A DNA stretch of 64,000 bases, taken from the NCBI GenBank assembly GCA_945860375.1, contig CAMAQR010000013.1:1-64000 (forward strand), read 5' to 3'. Origin of the DNA: Pseudorhodobacter antarcticus (GTDB lineage: Bacteria; Pseudomonadota; Alphaproteobacteria; Rhodobacterales; Rhodobacteraceae). The position numbers were made by a program, and so were the translations under genes. Below are positions 31,977 to 39,802 of the stretch, piece by piece (the stretch's first letter is position 1; every line of letters starts with the position of its first letter). The notes beneath the pieces are model-generated. The model was not told the DNA's origin and did not search any database. It was given only the letters and a program-made list of their open reading frames with translations.

Positions 31977-33217
31977 CGCGCGCCTGTGGACTGGTCGGTG
32001 ATCACTTGGTCGCCCGCCGCCAGGTCGCCCGTCACCGCCGTGTTGCGCCCGTCGGTCGCCCCCAGCACAACCGCCACCTCAACCGGAAAATCGCCGCGCA
32101 GCACCCAGATCGACCTGCCGCTGCCCACCGCCGCCGCCGTACGGTTGCCGCCGCGCGGCAGGATCAGCCCGACCAGACCGCCGCCGCTTTGGCGCGCTGC
32201 CGCCGCCGCCGGGGGCGCATAGCGCAGCGCCGCGTTCGGCACCGTCAGCGCGCCCGTGACCTGATCCACCGTGATCACCGCCGTCGCCGTCATGCCGGGG
32301 CGCAACAGCCGCTCGGGGTTTTCCACCGACAGCACCGCCTTGTAGGTCACCACATCCTGCGTCACCTCGGGCGCGAAACGCACCTGCGTGATCTGCGCTG
32401 GAAAGTCACGGCCGGGGTAGGCATCGACGGTAAAGCTGGCCCCATCGCCCACCACAACCTTGCCGATATCGGCCTCGTCAATCGCCACCAGCAACTGCAT
32501 CCGGGTCAGATCTTCGGCCAGCTTGAACAGCACCGGGGCCTCAAACGACGCGGCCACAATTTGCCCCGCTTCGGCGGTGCGGTCCAGCACCACGCCGTTG
32601 ATCGGGCTGCGGATCACTGCCTTGTCCAGATCGGCCGTCACCAGATCAAGATTGGCCTCGGCCAGCGTCAGATCGGCGGTGGCTATCGCAATGGCGGCTT
32701 GGGCGCGTTCATCGGCCACCTCAAACCCCACCAGATCCTTGCGCGTCGCCACCCCGCGCTCGGCCAATTCCTGCTGCGTTTTCAACACCGCCGCCGCCTC
32801 GCGCGCCGAAGCCACCGCCTGCGTCAACCGCGCCTGCGCCGACGCCAGTTGTGCGCCCGCGTTGGCCACCTGCGCCGCAAGCTTGGTGGTGTCCAGCGTC
32901 GCCAGCACTTGCCCCGCCGTCACCTCATCGTTGAAATCCACCGTCACGGTGGCAAGGGTGCCCGACAGTTCCGATGACACCTCGACCTCAGTGGTGGGCT
33001 GCACCGTGCCCGTGGCCGTCACCGTCACCACCAGATCGGCCAGCACCACCGGCTCTGTCGTATAGCGCACCACCGCTCCTGCCGCCGATTGCGCGGTGTA
33101 ATACCAGCCACCGCCACCCGCCAAAGCCGCCAAGACCAGTGCAAGCCAAAGCCAACGCCGCCGCTTGGGCCGCGCGCCCCCCAGCATGCGGGCAATGTCA
33201 TCGCTTGAATGGGCCAA
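31973..33217 (-). CDS. MacA/HlyD-type periplasmic adaptor
   Basis: The 414-residue adaptor has a cytoplasmic basic start, one membrane helix (WLWLALVLAALAGGGGWYY), then lipoyl/barrel-sandwich, alpha-hairpin (AQLASAQARLTQAVASAREA) and beta-barrel domains. It would bridge the permease to an outer membrane channel. The start is most likely the TTG at 33217, because GAGG sits seven bases upstream; the first ATG (codon 11) has no good site. The gene leads the operon. Confidence 0.9.
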   Translation of the reverse strand: MAHSSDDIARMLGGARPKRRRWLWLALVLAALAGGGGWYYTAQSAAGAVVRYTTEPVVLADLVVTVTATGTVQPTTEVEVSSELSGTLATVTVDFNDEVTAGQVLATLDTTKLAAQVANAGAQLASAQARLTQAVASAREAAAVLKTQQELAERGVATRKDLVGFEVADERAQAAIAIATADLTLAEANLDLVTADLDKAVIRSPINGVVLDRTAEAGQIVAASFEAPVLFKLAEDLTRMQLLVAIDEADIGKVVVGDGASFTVDAYPGRDFPAQITQVRFAPEVTQDVVTYKAVLSVENPERLLRPGMTATAVITVDQVTGALTVPNAALRYAPPAAAAARQSGGGLVGLILPRGGNRTAAAVGSGRSIWVLRGDFPVEVAVVLGATDGRNTAVTGDLAAGDQVITDQSTGAR

Positions 33218-33316
33218 CTTGATACCTCTGCCTGTCCGTCACGGCTTCAACGCCGCCGCGACCGCTTTCCGTCGGTATCAAATGCAGTGCGCCGTGGTGA
33301 AGGCAAGCCCTGATGC

Positions 33317-33676
33317 CTAGCTGCCACGATAGGTTGAATAGGCAAAGGGGCTGATCAACAGCGGCACATGATAATGCGCGCTGGCGTCGGGCACGCCAAA
33401 GCGGATCGGAATCTCGTCCAGAAACAGCACCTCACCTGTCGCCTGACCCGTGGCGCGCAGATAGTCGCCTGCGCAAAACACCAGCTCATACCTGCCCGGC
33501 GTCAGCGCAGCCCCGGACAGCATCGGCGCATCGGTGCGCCCGTCGGCATTGGTCACGGTTTCGGCAATCTTGGTGTGGCTGTTGCCGCTCACCCGGTAGA
33601 GGATGATCTTTACCCCCGCCGCAGGCTTGCCCCGAGCGGTGTCCAGCACATGCGTTGTCAAACGTCCGTCCGCCAT
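33317..33676 (-). CDS. uraH: 5-hydroxyisourate hydrolase
   Basis: The 119-residue transthyretin-like enzyme hydrolyses 5-hydroxyisourate to OHCU, the second step of urate breakdown. It starts with LTTHVLDTARGKPAAGV and ends with the hallmark tetrapeptide YRGS; the active-site HYHVPLLISPFAYS strand is intact. The ATG at 33676 is the family start. It is divergent from the puuE-uraD fusion, so both may share the 143-base promoter region. Confidence 0.96.
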   Translation of the reverse strand: MADGRLTTHVLDTARGKPAAGVKIILYRVSGNSHTKIAETVTNADGRTDAPMLSGAALTPGRYELVFCAGDYLRATGQATGEVLFLDEIPIRFGVPDASAHYHVPLLISPFAYSTYRGS

Positions 33677-33819
33677 TTTGGTCCCCTGATGATCCGTCGC
33701 CAGCATAACCCTGACCCCGCGCCGGGCACACGCACCTTGCTGCACAGGTCTTTCATGGATTAATTGATAAAGCCTTTCGGAATTTCCGCATAGTCTTTCC
33801 CCATCAGACGAGGTCGCCC

Positions 33820-35235
33820 ATGAACCGCTATCCCCGAGATTTCCGTGGCCACGGTGCCAGCCCCCCCGATGCCGCCTGGCCGGGCGGCGCGAAAATCGCC
33901 GTGTCTTTGGTGCTGAACTACGAAGAAGGCGGCGAGAACAACATTCTGCATGGCGACGCCGGGTCAGAGGCGTTTCTGTCCGATATCGCCGGGGCCGCCC
34001 CTTGGCCGGGCATGCGGCACTGGAACATGGAATCGCTTTACGATTACGGCGCGCGCGCGGGCTTCTGGCGTCTGCACCGCCTGTTCACCGGCATGGACAT
34101 TCCGGTGACGGTTTACGGCGTCGCCACCGCTCTGGCCCGCAACCCTGAACAGGTGGCGGCGATGAAATCCGCCGGGTGGGAGATTGCGTCGCACGGCCTG
34201 AAATGGGTCGATCACCGCGATATGCCGGTAGAGGTTGAACGCGCCCAGATCGCCGAAGCCATCCGCCTGCACAGCGAAGTGGTGGGTGCCCCTCCGCGCG
34301 GCTGGTACACCGGACGCTGTTCGATCAACACGGTGGATCTGACCGCCGAAACCGCGCAGTTCGACTGGATTTCCGACACCTATGACGACGATCTACCCTA
34401 TTGGCGCGAAGTGGGCGAGCGTGACCAACTGGTCATCCCCTATACGTTAGAGGCCAATGACATGCGCTTTGCCACAGCGCCGGGCTACACCGACGGGGCA
34501 CAGTTCTTCCAATACCTGAAAGACAGCTTCGACACGCTTTATGCCGAAGGACAAGACGGGGCCGCCAAGATGTTTTCCATCGGCCTGCACTGCCGCCTGA
34601 TCGGGCGTCCGGGCAAGATTGCCGGGCTGCAACGGTTTCTCCACTATGCAAAATCCCACAAAGACGTCTGGTTCCCCCGCCGTCTGGACATCGCGCAGCA
34701 TTGGGCAAAAGCGCATCCCCACAAACGCTTTGAGCGGCCGTCGCAGATGGCGCGTGAAGCCTTCGTCGCCCGCTTTGGTGGCATTTTCGAACATTCACCT
34801 TGGATCGCTGATCGCGCCCATAACCTCGAACTTGGCCCGGCTCATGACTCTGCCACGGGCCTGCACAACGCGCTGGCCCGCATCTTTCGCACCGCTTCGC
34901 AGGCTGAACGGCTTGGCGTGCTGACCGCCCACCCCGACCTTGCGGGCAAACTTGCCGCGGCCAAACGCCTGACGGCGGAGTCCGCCCACGAACAAGCCTC
35001 TGCCGCGTTGGATGCCCTCTCCGACGCCGAACGCGCCAGTTTCCAAAGCCTGAACGCCCAATATGTCGCCAAGCACGGCTTTCCCTTCATCATCGCCGTG
35101 CGCGACAACACCAAAGACAGCATCTTTGCCGCCTTCCAGACCCGCATCACCCAAGACACCGCCACCGAATTCACCACGGCCTGCGCTCAGGTCGAACGCA
35201 TCGCCGAACTGCGCCTGAAGGATATCCTGCCATGA
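33820..35235 (+). CDS. puuE-uraD: Fused allantoinase PuuE and OHCU decarboxylase UraD
   Basis: The 471-residue protein joins two purine-catabolic enzymes. Residues 1 to about 305 form a polysaccharide-deacetylase-like allantoinase (NYEEGGENNILHGD, the HGLKWVDHRDM metal region, GWYTGRCSINT). Residues from about 315 form the helical UraD domain, with the HPDLAGKLA motif that carries the catalytic histidine. UraD makes S-allantoin from OHCU and PuuE opens it to allantoate, so the fusion catalyses consecutive steps. It overlaps allE by four bases. Confidence 0.95.
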   Translation: MNRYPRDFRGHGASPPDAAWPGGAKIAVSLVLNYEEGGENNILHGDAGSEAFLSDIAGAAPWPGMRHWNMESLYDYGARAGFWRLHRLFTGMDIPVTVYGVATALARNPEQVAAMKSAGWEIASHGLKWVDHRDMPVEVERAQIAEAIRLHSEVVGAPPRGWYTGRCSINTVDLTAETAQFDWISDTYDDDLPYWREVGERDQLVIPYTLEANDMRFATAPGYTDGAQFFQYLKDSFDTLYAEGQDGAAKMFSIGLHCRLIGRPGKIAGLQRFLHYAKSHKDVWFPRRLDIAQHWAKAHPHKRFERPSQMAREAFVARFGGIFEHSPWIADRAHNLELGPAHDSATGLHNALARIFRTASQAERLGVLTAHPDLAGKLAAAKRLTAESAHEQASAALDALSDAERASFQSLNAQYVAKHGFPFIIAVRDNTKDSIFAAFQTRITQDTATEFTTACAQVERIAELRLKDILP

Positions 35236-36074
35236 CCGGTTATTACGCCCCCCCCGGTGGCCTGCCGCCACAAACCCAACTGATGACAGGCCGTGCGGTG
35301 TTCACCACCGCCTATGCCTTCATTCCAAAGGGTTGCTTTTCCGACATCGTCACCAGCAGTCTTCCCGGCTGGCACAAAACCAAGCTCTGGCTGATCGCCC
35401 GGCCGATGTCCGGCTTTTCCGAAACCTTCAGCCAATATGTGATGGAGGTGCAACCGGGCGGCGGCTCAGACGCCCCCGACGCAGATCTTGGCACCGAACA
35501 TTTCCTCTTCGTCACCGGCGGCCTGCTGACCCTGACCCTCGACGGCACCGGGTATGAATTGGACGCCGGCCACACCGCCTTCATCCCGCCGGGAACCAAA
35601 TGGACCTTGCTGGCCCAAGGCACCCAACCCGCGCGCTTTCACTGGATCCGCAAACTTTACGAGCCCGCCCCCGGCGTCGCCACCCCGCCCGCCTATGTCA
35701 TCAACGAAAAAGACGTTGCCCTGACCCTGATGCCCGACACCAACGGTGTCTGGGGCACCACCCGCTTCGTCGATCCCACGGATGTGCGCTACGACGCCCA
35801 TGTCAACATCGTCACCTTCCAACCCGGCGGCGTCATTCCGTTTGAAGAAACCCATGTGATGGAGCACGGGCTCTACGTGCTGGAGGGCAAGGCGGTCTAC
35901 AAACTCAACACCGATTGGGTCGAGGTCGAGGCGGGCGATTTCATGTGGCTGCGCGCCTATTGCCCGCAAGCCTGCTACGCCGCTGGCCCCGGTCCCTTCC
36001 GCTACCTTCTCTACAAAGACGTCAACCGCCACGCCCATTTGCGCGGCCCCGGAGCCTACCGCCCAACCCGCTGA
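35232..36074 (+). CDS. allE: (S)-ureidoglycine aminohydrolase
   Basis: The 280-residue bicupin releases ammonia from S-ureidoglycine to give S-ureidoglycolate. Two cupin domains are visible: about 50-130 (GTEHFLFVTGGLLTLTLDG) and 180-265 (PFEETHVMEHGLYVLEGKAVY). Metal ligands E/H/Q are in the second domain (EETHVMEHG). The ATG overlaps the puuE-uraD stop. The enzyme that should make its substrate (AllC) is not in the window. Confidence 0.94.
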   Translation: MTGYYAPPGGLPPQTQLMTGRAVFTTAYAFIPKGCFSDIVTSSLPGWHKTKLWLIARPMSGFSETFSQYVMEVQPGGGSDAPDADLGTEHFLFVTGGLLTLTLDGTGYELDAGHTAFIPPGTKWTLLAQGTQPARFHWIRKLYEPAPGVATPPAYVINEKDVALTLMPDTNGVWGTTRFVDPTDVRYDAHVNIVTFQPGGVIPFEETHVMEHGLYVLEGKAVYKLNTDWVEVEAGDFMWLRAYCPQACYAAGPGPFRYLLYKDVNRHAHLRGPGAYRPTR

Positions 36075-36077
36075 TTC

Positions 36078-36150
36078 ATCTGTCTGAAAATATCCCACGG
36101 GGGAGGGCGGATTGCCCTTCGCAATCGGCCCCGGGGGTGTGAAACCCCCG
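36078..36150 (-). repeat. Dispersed GGGATATTTT...AGATGAAT element, copy 5
   Basis: Read on the minus strand: GGGGGTTTCACACCCCCGGG hairpin, a second GCGAAGGGC/GCCC pairing, then CCGTGGGATATTTTCAG and ACAGATGAAT. The plus reading has a hairpin CCGGGGGT-gtga-AACCCCCGG followed by AATTTT, which could end the allE transcript. Confidence 0.72.
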
Positions 36151-36201
36151 GAATTTTCGCAGAAAATTCGCCCTGTCCAACTGAATTTTCGTAGAAAATT
36201 C
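36151..36201. promoter_or_regulatory. Tandem pair of GAATTTTC-N3-GAAAATTC palindromes
   Basis: Two 19-base palindromes (36151-36169 and 36183-36201) are identical except for one base in the centre, with centres 32 bases apart, about three helical turns. Both are followed by GCCC. They lie 20 bases before the allA ATG and may be a repressor operator or a repeat hairpin. Confidence 0.6.
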
Positions 36202-36220
36202 GCCCATCAAAAGGACCGCC

Positions 36221-36694
36221 ATGCCGACGATCCACACCGAACCCCTCACCGCCGCGGCCTTCGCCCCCTTTGGCGATGTCCTCGACGCGACCGGTGATTT
36301 CCGCCTGATCAACGACGGCCTGTGTCAGCGCCACCACGACCGCGCCCGCATCGACGTGGGTGACGCCCGCCCCGGCATCTCGATCTTCCACGCCACAGCC
36401 CGGCAACTGCCTTACCACTTCACCCTGATCGAGCGTCACCCCGAAGGATCGCAAGCCTTCATCCCGATGACCCAAGCCCCCTTTCTGGTCATTGCGGCGC
36501 TGAATCCGCAGGCAAACCCGCGCGCTTTTCTCACCAATGGCGCGCAGGGCATCAATCTGCACCGGGGCGTCTGGCATGGCGTGCTGACGCCATTGCAGGC
36601 GCCGGGCCTGTTCGCTGTGGTGGACCGCATTGGGTCGACACCGAACCTCGAAGAATTCCGGTATCCAGAGCCCTGGACCGTGATGCAGGCCTGA
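36221..36694 (+). CDS. allA: Ureidoglycolate lyase
   Basis: The 157-residue cupin-fold enzyme splits S-ureidoglycolate into glyoxylate and urea, the last step of this pathway. Typical segments are PLTAAAFAPFGDVL, the HPEGSQAFIPM metal region and RGVWHGVLTPL. An AAAAGGA site lies upstream. It is separated from allE by a repeat and the tandem palindromes, so it might be under separate control. Confidence 0.94.
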   Translation: MPTIHTEPLTAAAFAPFGDVLDATGDFRLINDGLCQRHHDRARIDVGDARPGISIFHATARQLPYHFTLIERHPEGSQAFIPMTQAPFLVIAALNPQANPRAFLTNGAQGINLHRGVWHGVLTPLQAPGLFAVVDRIGSTPNLEEFRYPEPWTVMQA

Positions 36695-36773
36695 AGGCCA
36701 TAACCGGATCGCGCCGATGGGGCAGCGCGAAGACGGCAAGAACAACAAAGCCCCAAGGGACAAAGGAAACAAG

Positions 36774-38258
36774 ATGAGTGAACAGACCCATCCCGTGGAC
36801 GAGATGCTCGCGCCACCGAAGTTATTTACCCTCGGCCTGCAACATGTTCTGGTCATGTATGCGGGTGCCATTGCCGTGCCGCTGATCGTTGGTCGCGCGC
36901 TGAAGCTGGAACCGGCGGATGTCGCCTTCCTGATCTCGGCGGACCTGTTCGCCTGCGGCATCGTCACCCTGATCCAATCCTTGGGCGTCACCCAATGGTT
37001 CGGCATCAGACTGCCCGTCATGATGGGCGTCACCTTCGCGTCGGTCGGCCCGATGGTTGCCATAGCCGGCGCAAATCCCGGTGCTGACGGTGCGCGGATG
37101 ATCTTTGGGGCCATCATGGCCGCCGGTCTGATCGGCATCATCATCGCACCCTTGGTCAGCCGCATGCTGCGGTTCTTCCCACCCGTTGTCACCGGCACCA
37201 TCATTCTGGTGATCGGCGTCAGCCTGATGCGCATCGGCATCAACTGGATCTTCGGCAACCCCGTTGGCCCCACCGCCCCGATGATCGTCAACCCCGAGCA
37301 CGCCGACTGGCTCAAGGCCGTGGGCGAGATGGCCGCCGCGACGGGGTCCAGCCTGCCGCCAATGCCCGAGAAACTGGCCGCCGCCGCCTCGGTGCCAAAC
37401 GCCGCCTATGCCACCCCCGCCAACATCACCCTGTCGGCGGTGGTTCTGGCCTCCATCCTGCTGATCGCCCGTTTCGGGCGTGGCTTTGTCGCCAATATCT
37501 CGGTGCTTTTGGGCATCATCATCGGCGGCGTGCTGGCCACGATGCTGGGCATGATGGCCTTCGCCAAGGTGGGAGAGGCCGCATGGTTTGGCCTGATCAC
37601 GCCCTTCCACTTTGGCCTGCCGATCTTTGAACCGGTGATGATCCTGACCATGGTTCTGGTGATGATCGTCACCATGATCGAATCCACCGGCATGTTTCTG
37701 GCGCTGGGCGACATGACGGGCCGCAAGGTCACGCAACCGGCGCTGTCGGCGGGTCTGCGTGCCGATGGTCTGGGCACCCTGATCGGTGGTTTGTTCAACA
37801 CCTTCCCCTACACATCCTTCAGCCAGAACGTCGGCCTTGTCGGCGTCACCGGGATCAAGTCGCGCTTTGTCTGCGTGGCCGGTGGCCTGATCCTGATCGT
37901 GCTGGGCCTGATGCCGAAAATGGGCGCGTTGGTGGAAAGCCTGCCCACCGCCGTGTTGGGCGGCGCTGGCCTTGTGATGTTCGGCATGGTTGCGGCCACC
38001 GGTATCCGCATCCTCGCCAAGGTCGATTTCGTCAGCAATCGCAACAACTTGTTTGTGGTGGCTGTGGCCTTGGGCTTCGGGATGATCCCGCTGATCGCGC
38101 CGAACTTCAAGCAGTGGATGCCGCATGGCCTGCACCCGCTGATCGAATCCGGCATCTTGCTGGCCACCATCGCTGCCGTCGCGCTGAATGCCTTCTTCAA
38201 TGGGGCCAGTGGTTCGCAAGAGGACGCCAAAGCCGCCGCTTCCATGGCCGAACACTGA
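36774..38258 (+). CDS. uacT: NCS2-family urate/xanthine permease (UacT type)
   Basis: The 494-residue inner-membrane carrier belongs to the nucleobase-cation symporter 2 family, with about 14 hydrophobic segments, the N-terminal LGLQHVLVMYAGAIAVPLIVG and the family motif region FSQNVGLVGVTGIKSR near residue 350. Placement in a urate degradation cluster suggests uric acid or xanthine as the substrate. The ATG at 36774 follows AAAGGAAA. Symbol by context. Confidence 0.9.
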   Translation: MSEQTHPVDEMLAPPKLFTLGLQHVLVMYAGAIAVPLIVGRALKLEPADVAFLISADLFACGIVTLIQSLGVTQWFGIRLPVMMGVTFASVGPMVAIAGANPGADGARMIFGAIMAAGLIGIIIAPLVSRMLRFFPPVVTGTIILVIGVSLMRIGINWIFGNPVGPTAPMIVNPEHADWLKAVGEMAAATGSSLPPMPEKLAAAASVPNAAYATPANITLSAVVLASILLIARFGRGFVANISVLLGIIIGGVLATMLGMMAFAKVGEAAWFGLITPFHFGLPIFEPVMILTMVLVMIVTMIESTGMFLALGDMTGRKVTQPALSAGLRADGLGTLIGGLFNTFPYTSFSQNVGLVGVTGIKSRFVCVAGGLILIVLGLMPKMGALVESLPTAVLGGAGLVMFGMVAATGIRILAKVDFVSNRNNLFVVAVALGFGMIPLIAPNFKQWMPHGLHPLIESGILLATIAAVALNAFFNGASGSQEDAKAAASMAEH

Positions 38259-38263
38259 ATGTC

Positions 38264-38285
38264 AGAGGCCCCTATGGGGGCCTCT
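38264..38285. terminator. Bidirectional hairpin terminator after uacT
   Basis: AGAGGCCCC-tat-g-GGGGCCTCT is a 9-bp perfect stem directly after the uacT stop, and it touches the stop of the convergent hydrolase gene. No strong T tract. Confidence 0.6.
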
Positions 38286-39375
38286 ACTCCAACCGCAAAC
38301 CGTCGGTTGTCCCGGGCTGAAACCCCGCGAAATCCTCGTCCAGATAGCGCGCCATCCCGGGATCCGCCTGCAAATGCAGCCCCAGAAACGCCGCGGCGAA
38401 GTGCTGGGCAATCCCGTTCATTCGCAACGTGTCCCAGACCGGATCGGCGTAATGCTCGGCGGGTACAAAGTCCAAGACGGCACTGGGCGCAAAAGCCTCC
38501 TGTGGGGCAGGGTAGGGCGCGGCGGCGTTGTGACCCGCAGCTTCAAAGGTCAGCAAACGGCAGCCCGGCGCTTGCTCGAAGATCAGCCGCATACCGTCGC
38601 CGTAGCCCGACACCTCATCGTCAGACCCCGCCATGATCAGCGCCGGAACCCGCAACTGCGCCAGCCCCTCTGCATCCCAAACCCCGTGTTTGCGCCCCCA
38701 GGGCCCGATCGGGATGATCGCCTTCAGGCGCGGATCAACGGCAACGGTGCGGTGCATCGCCAAGGCCTCGCCCTGCGGCTCCATGGCCACCGCAGCCTGT
38801 GACACAGCCGCGCCACCCGACACCAGCGCCCCATAGCCGCCCATGGAATAGCCAATAATGCCATAGGCTTGCACGCCCATCTGGTCCGCCACAAACCGCA
38901 CATCCAAGGGCCGGTTGATCAGCGTGGACAAAAACGCCCCCTTATCGGCATAGGTGCTGTCGGGGTGGTCGATGCTGGCCACCACATAGCCGCGTGAGGC
39001 CAGCGTTTCCCCCAGATGCCCCATCAGCATCCGGTTGCCGGGATAGCCATGCGAGATTATCACCAAGGGGAAAGCCCCCGCAGAAGCCTGCGCGCCCCGT
39101 TGCGCCTGCCCGTACAGGCGTACCGGCGTGACCCCATCCCTGAGCAGAGTGTCATAAACCCCGTCTTTCGTGGTTAACCCGCTGTCACAGTCGGCAGGAT
39201 ACCAAACCTCCGCCACCAGCCTACGGTCCTGCACCCCCCGCGCCGGATCGGTGTAATTCACCTGCGCTGGGTTCACGAAAACCTGTGTCCGCACCCCAAT
39301 TCCATACGGTCCATAGCCGGCCAAAGCGGGCGCATCCGGCGCAACGCCGTCGATGCGGTTAAAGCTTGATGTCAT
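38284..39375 (-). CDS. Alpha/beta hydrolase (dienelactone hydrolase/PAF-acetylhydrolase-like)
   Basis: The 363-residue protein has a nucleophile elbow GYSMGGYGA near residue 185, an oxyanion region VIISHGYPGN and a late catalytic His in FEAAGHNAAAP; the acid is probably in MAGSDDEV. The arrangement fits the PAF-acetylhydrolase/dienelactone hydrolase type, which cleaves small esters. The start at 39375 overlaps the GNAT gene end by 17 bases. It is the last of three overlapping minus-strand genes. Confidence 0.85.
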   Translation of the reverse strand: MTSSFNRIDGVAPDAPALAGYGPYGIGVRTQVFVNPAQVNYTDPARGVQDRRLVAEVWYPADCDSGLTTKDGVYDTLLRDGVTPVRLYGQAQRGAQASAGAFPLVIISHGYPGNRMLMGHLGETLASRGYVVASIDHPDSTYADKGAFLSTLINRPLDVRFVADQMGVQAYGIIGYSMGGYGALVSGGAAVSQAAVAMEPQGEALAMHRTVAVDPRLKAIIPIGPWGRKHGVWDAEGLAQLRVPALIMAGSDDEVSGYGDGMRLIFEQAPGCRLLTFEAAGHNAAAPYPAPQEAFAPSAVLDFVPAEHYADPVWDTLRMNGIAQHFAAAFLGLHLQADPGMARYLDEDFAGFQPGTTDGLRLE

Positions 39376-39802
39376 AGGTGACCCATTTGGTCTGTTCTGC
39401 CACCCGGTCATAAAGTCCGCGCGCGCGGTAATTGTTATCGGCGGTGATCCAGCGGATCACGGTCCAACCGCGCTTGCGCCCCTCATCCGCCAAGGCCGCC
39501 AACAGCGCTGCGGCAACCCCGGATCCGCGCTGATCGGGGTCCACGAACAAATCGTCCAGAAAGCCGCCGACACTGGCCGACAGAGGCCGCGCAAAGGGGC
39601 GAAAATGCGCCAGCCCCACCACCGCACCACCCGACACCGCAACAAACCCCTCGGTCCCATGCGCCGGATCGTGCAGCCAGCCCCAGACCGTGTCGCGCAT
39701 CGCAGCGGTCTGCGTCACCTTGTAAAAGCCGGCATAGCCTGCATAAAGCCGATCCCAATCTGCCCGATCCGTCGGTTGCAGCGCCCGTATTTCCATCATC
39801 AT
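39359..39802 (-). CDS. GNAT-family N-acetyltransferase
   Basis: The 147-residue protein has the GNAT fold with the acetyl-CoA loop seen in VDPDQRGSGVAAALL and the C-terminal YDRVAEQTKWVTYDI strand. Acceptor unknown. Three ATG codons in a row (39802, 39799, 39796) follow GGGGAG; the second or third fits the ribosome site best. It overlaps the ligase gene upstream and the hydrolase downstream. Confidence 0.9.
   Translation of the reverse strand: MMMEIRALQPTDRADWDRLYAGYAGFYKVTQTAAMRDTVWGWLHDPAHGTEGFVAVSGGAVVGLAHFRPFARPLSASVGGFLDDLFVDPDQRGSGVAAALLAALADEGRKRGWTVIRWITADNNYRARGLYDRVAEQTKWVTYDIKL

Noticed and set aside
36822..38255. Minus-strand open frame opposite the urate permease
   Set aside because: His/Gln/Asp-rich composition with no helices; it is the complement of membrane-helix codons.
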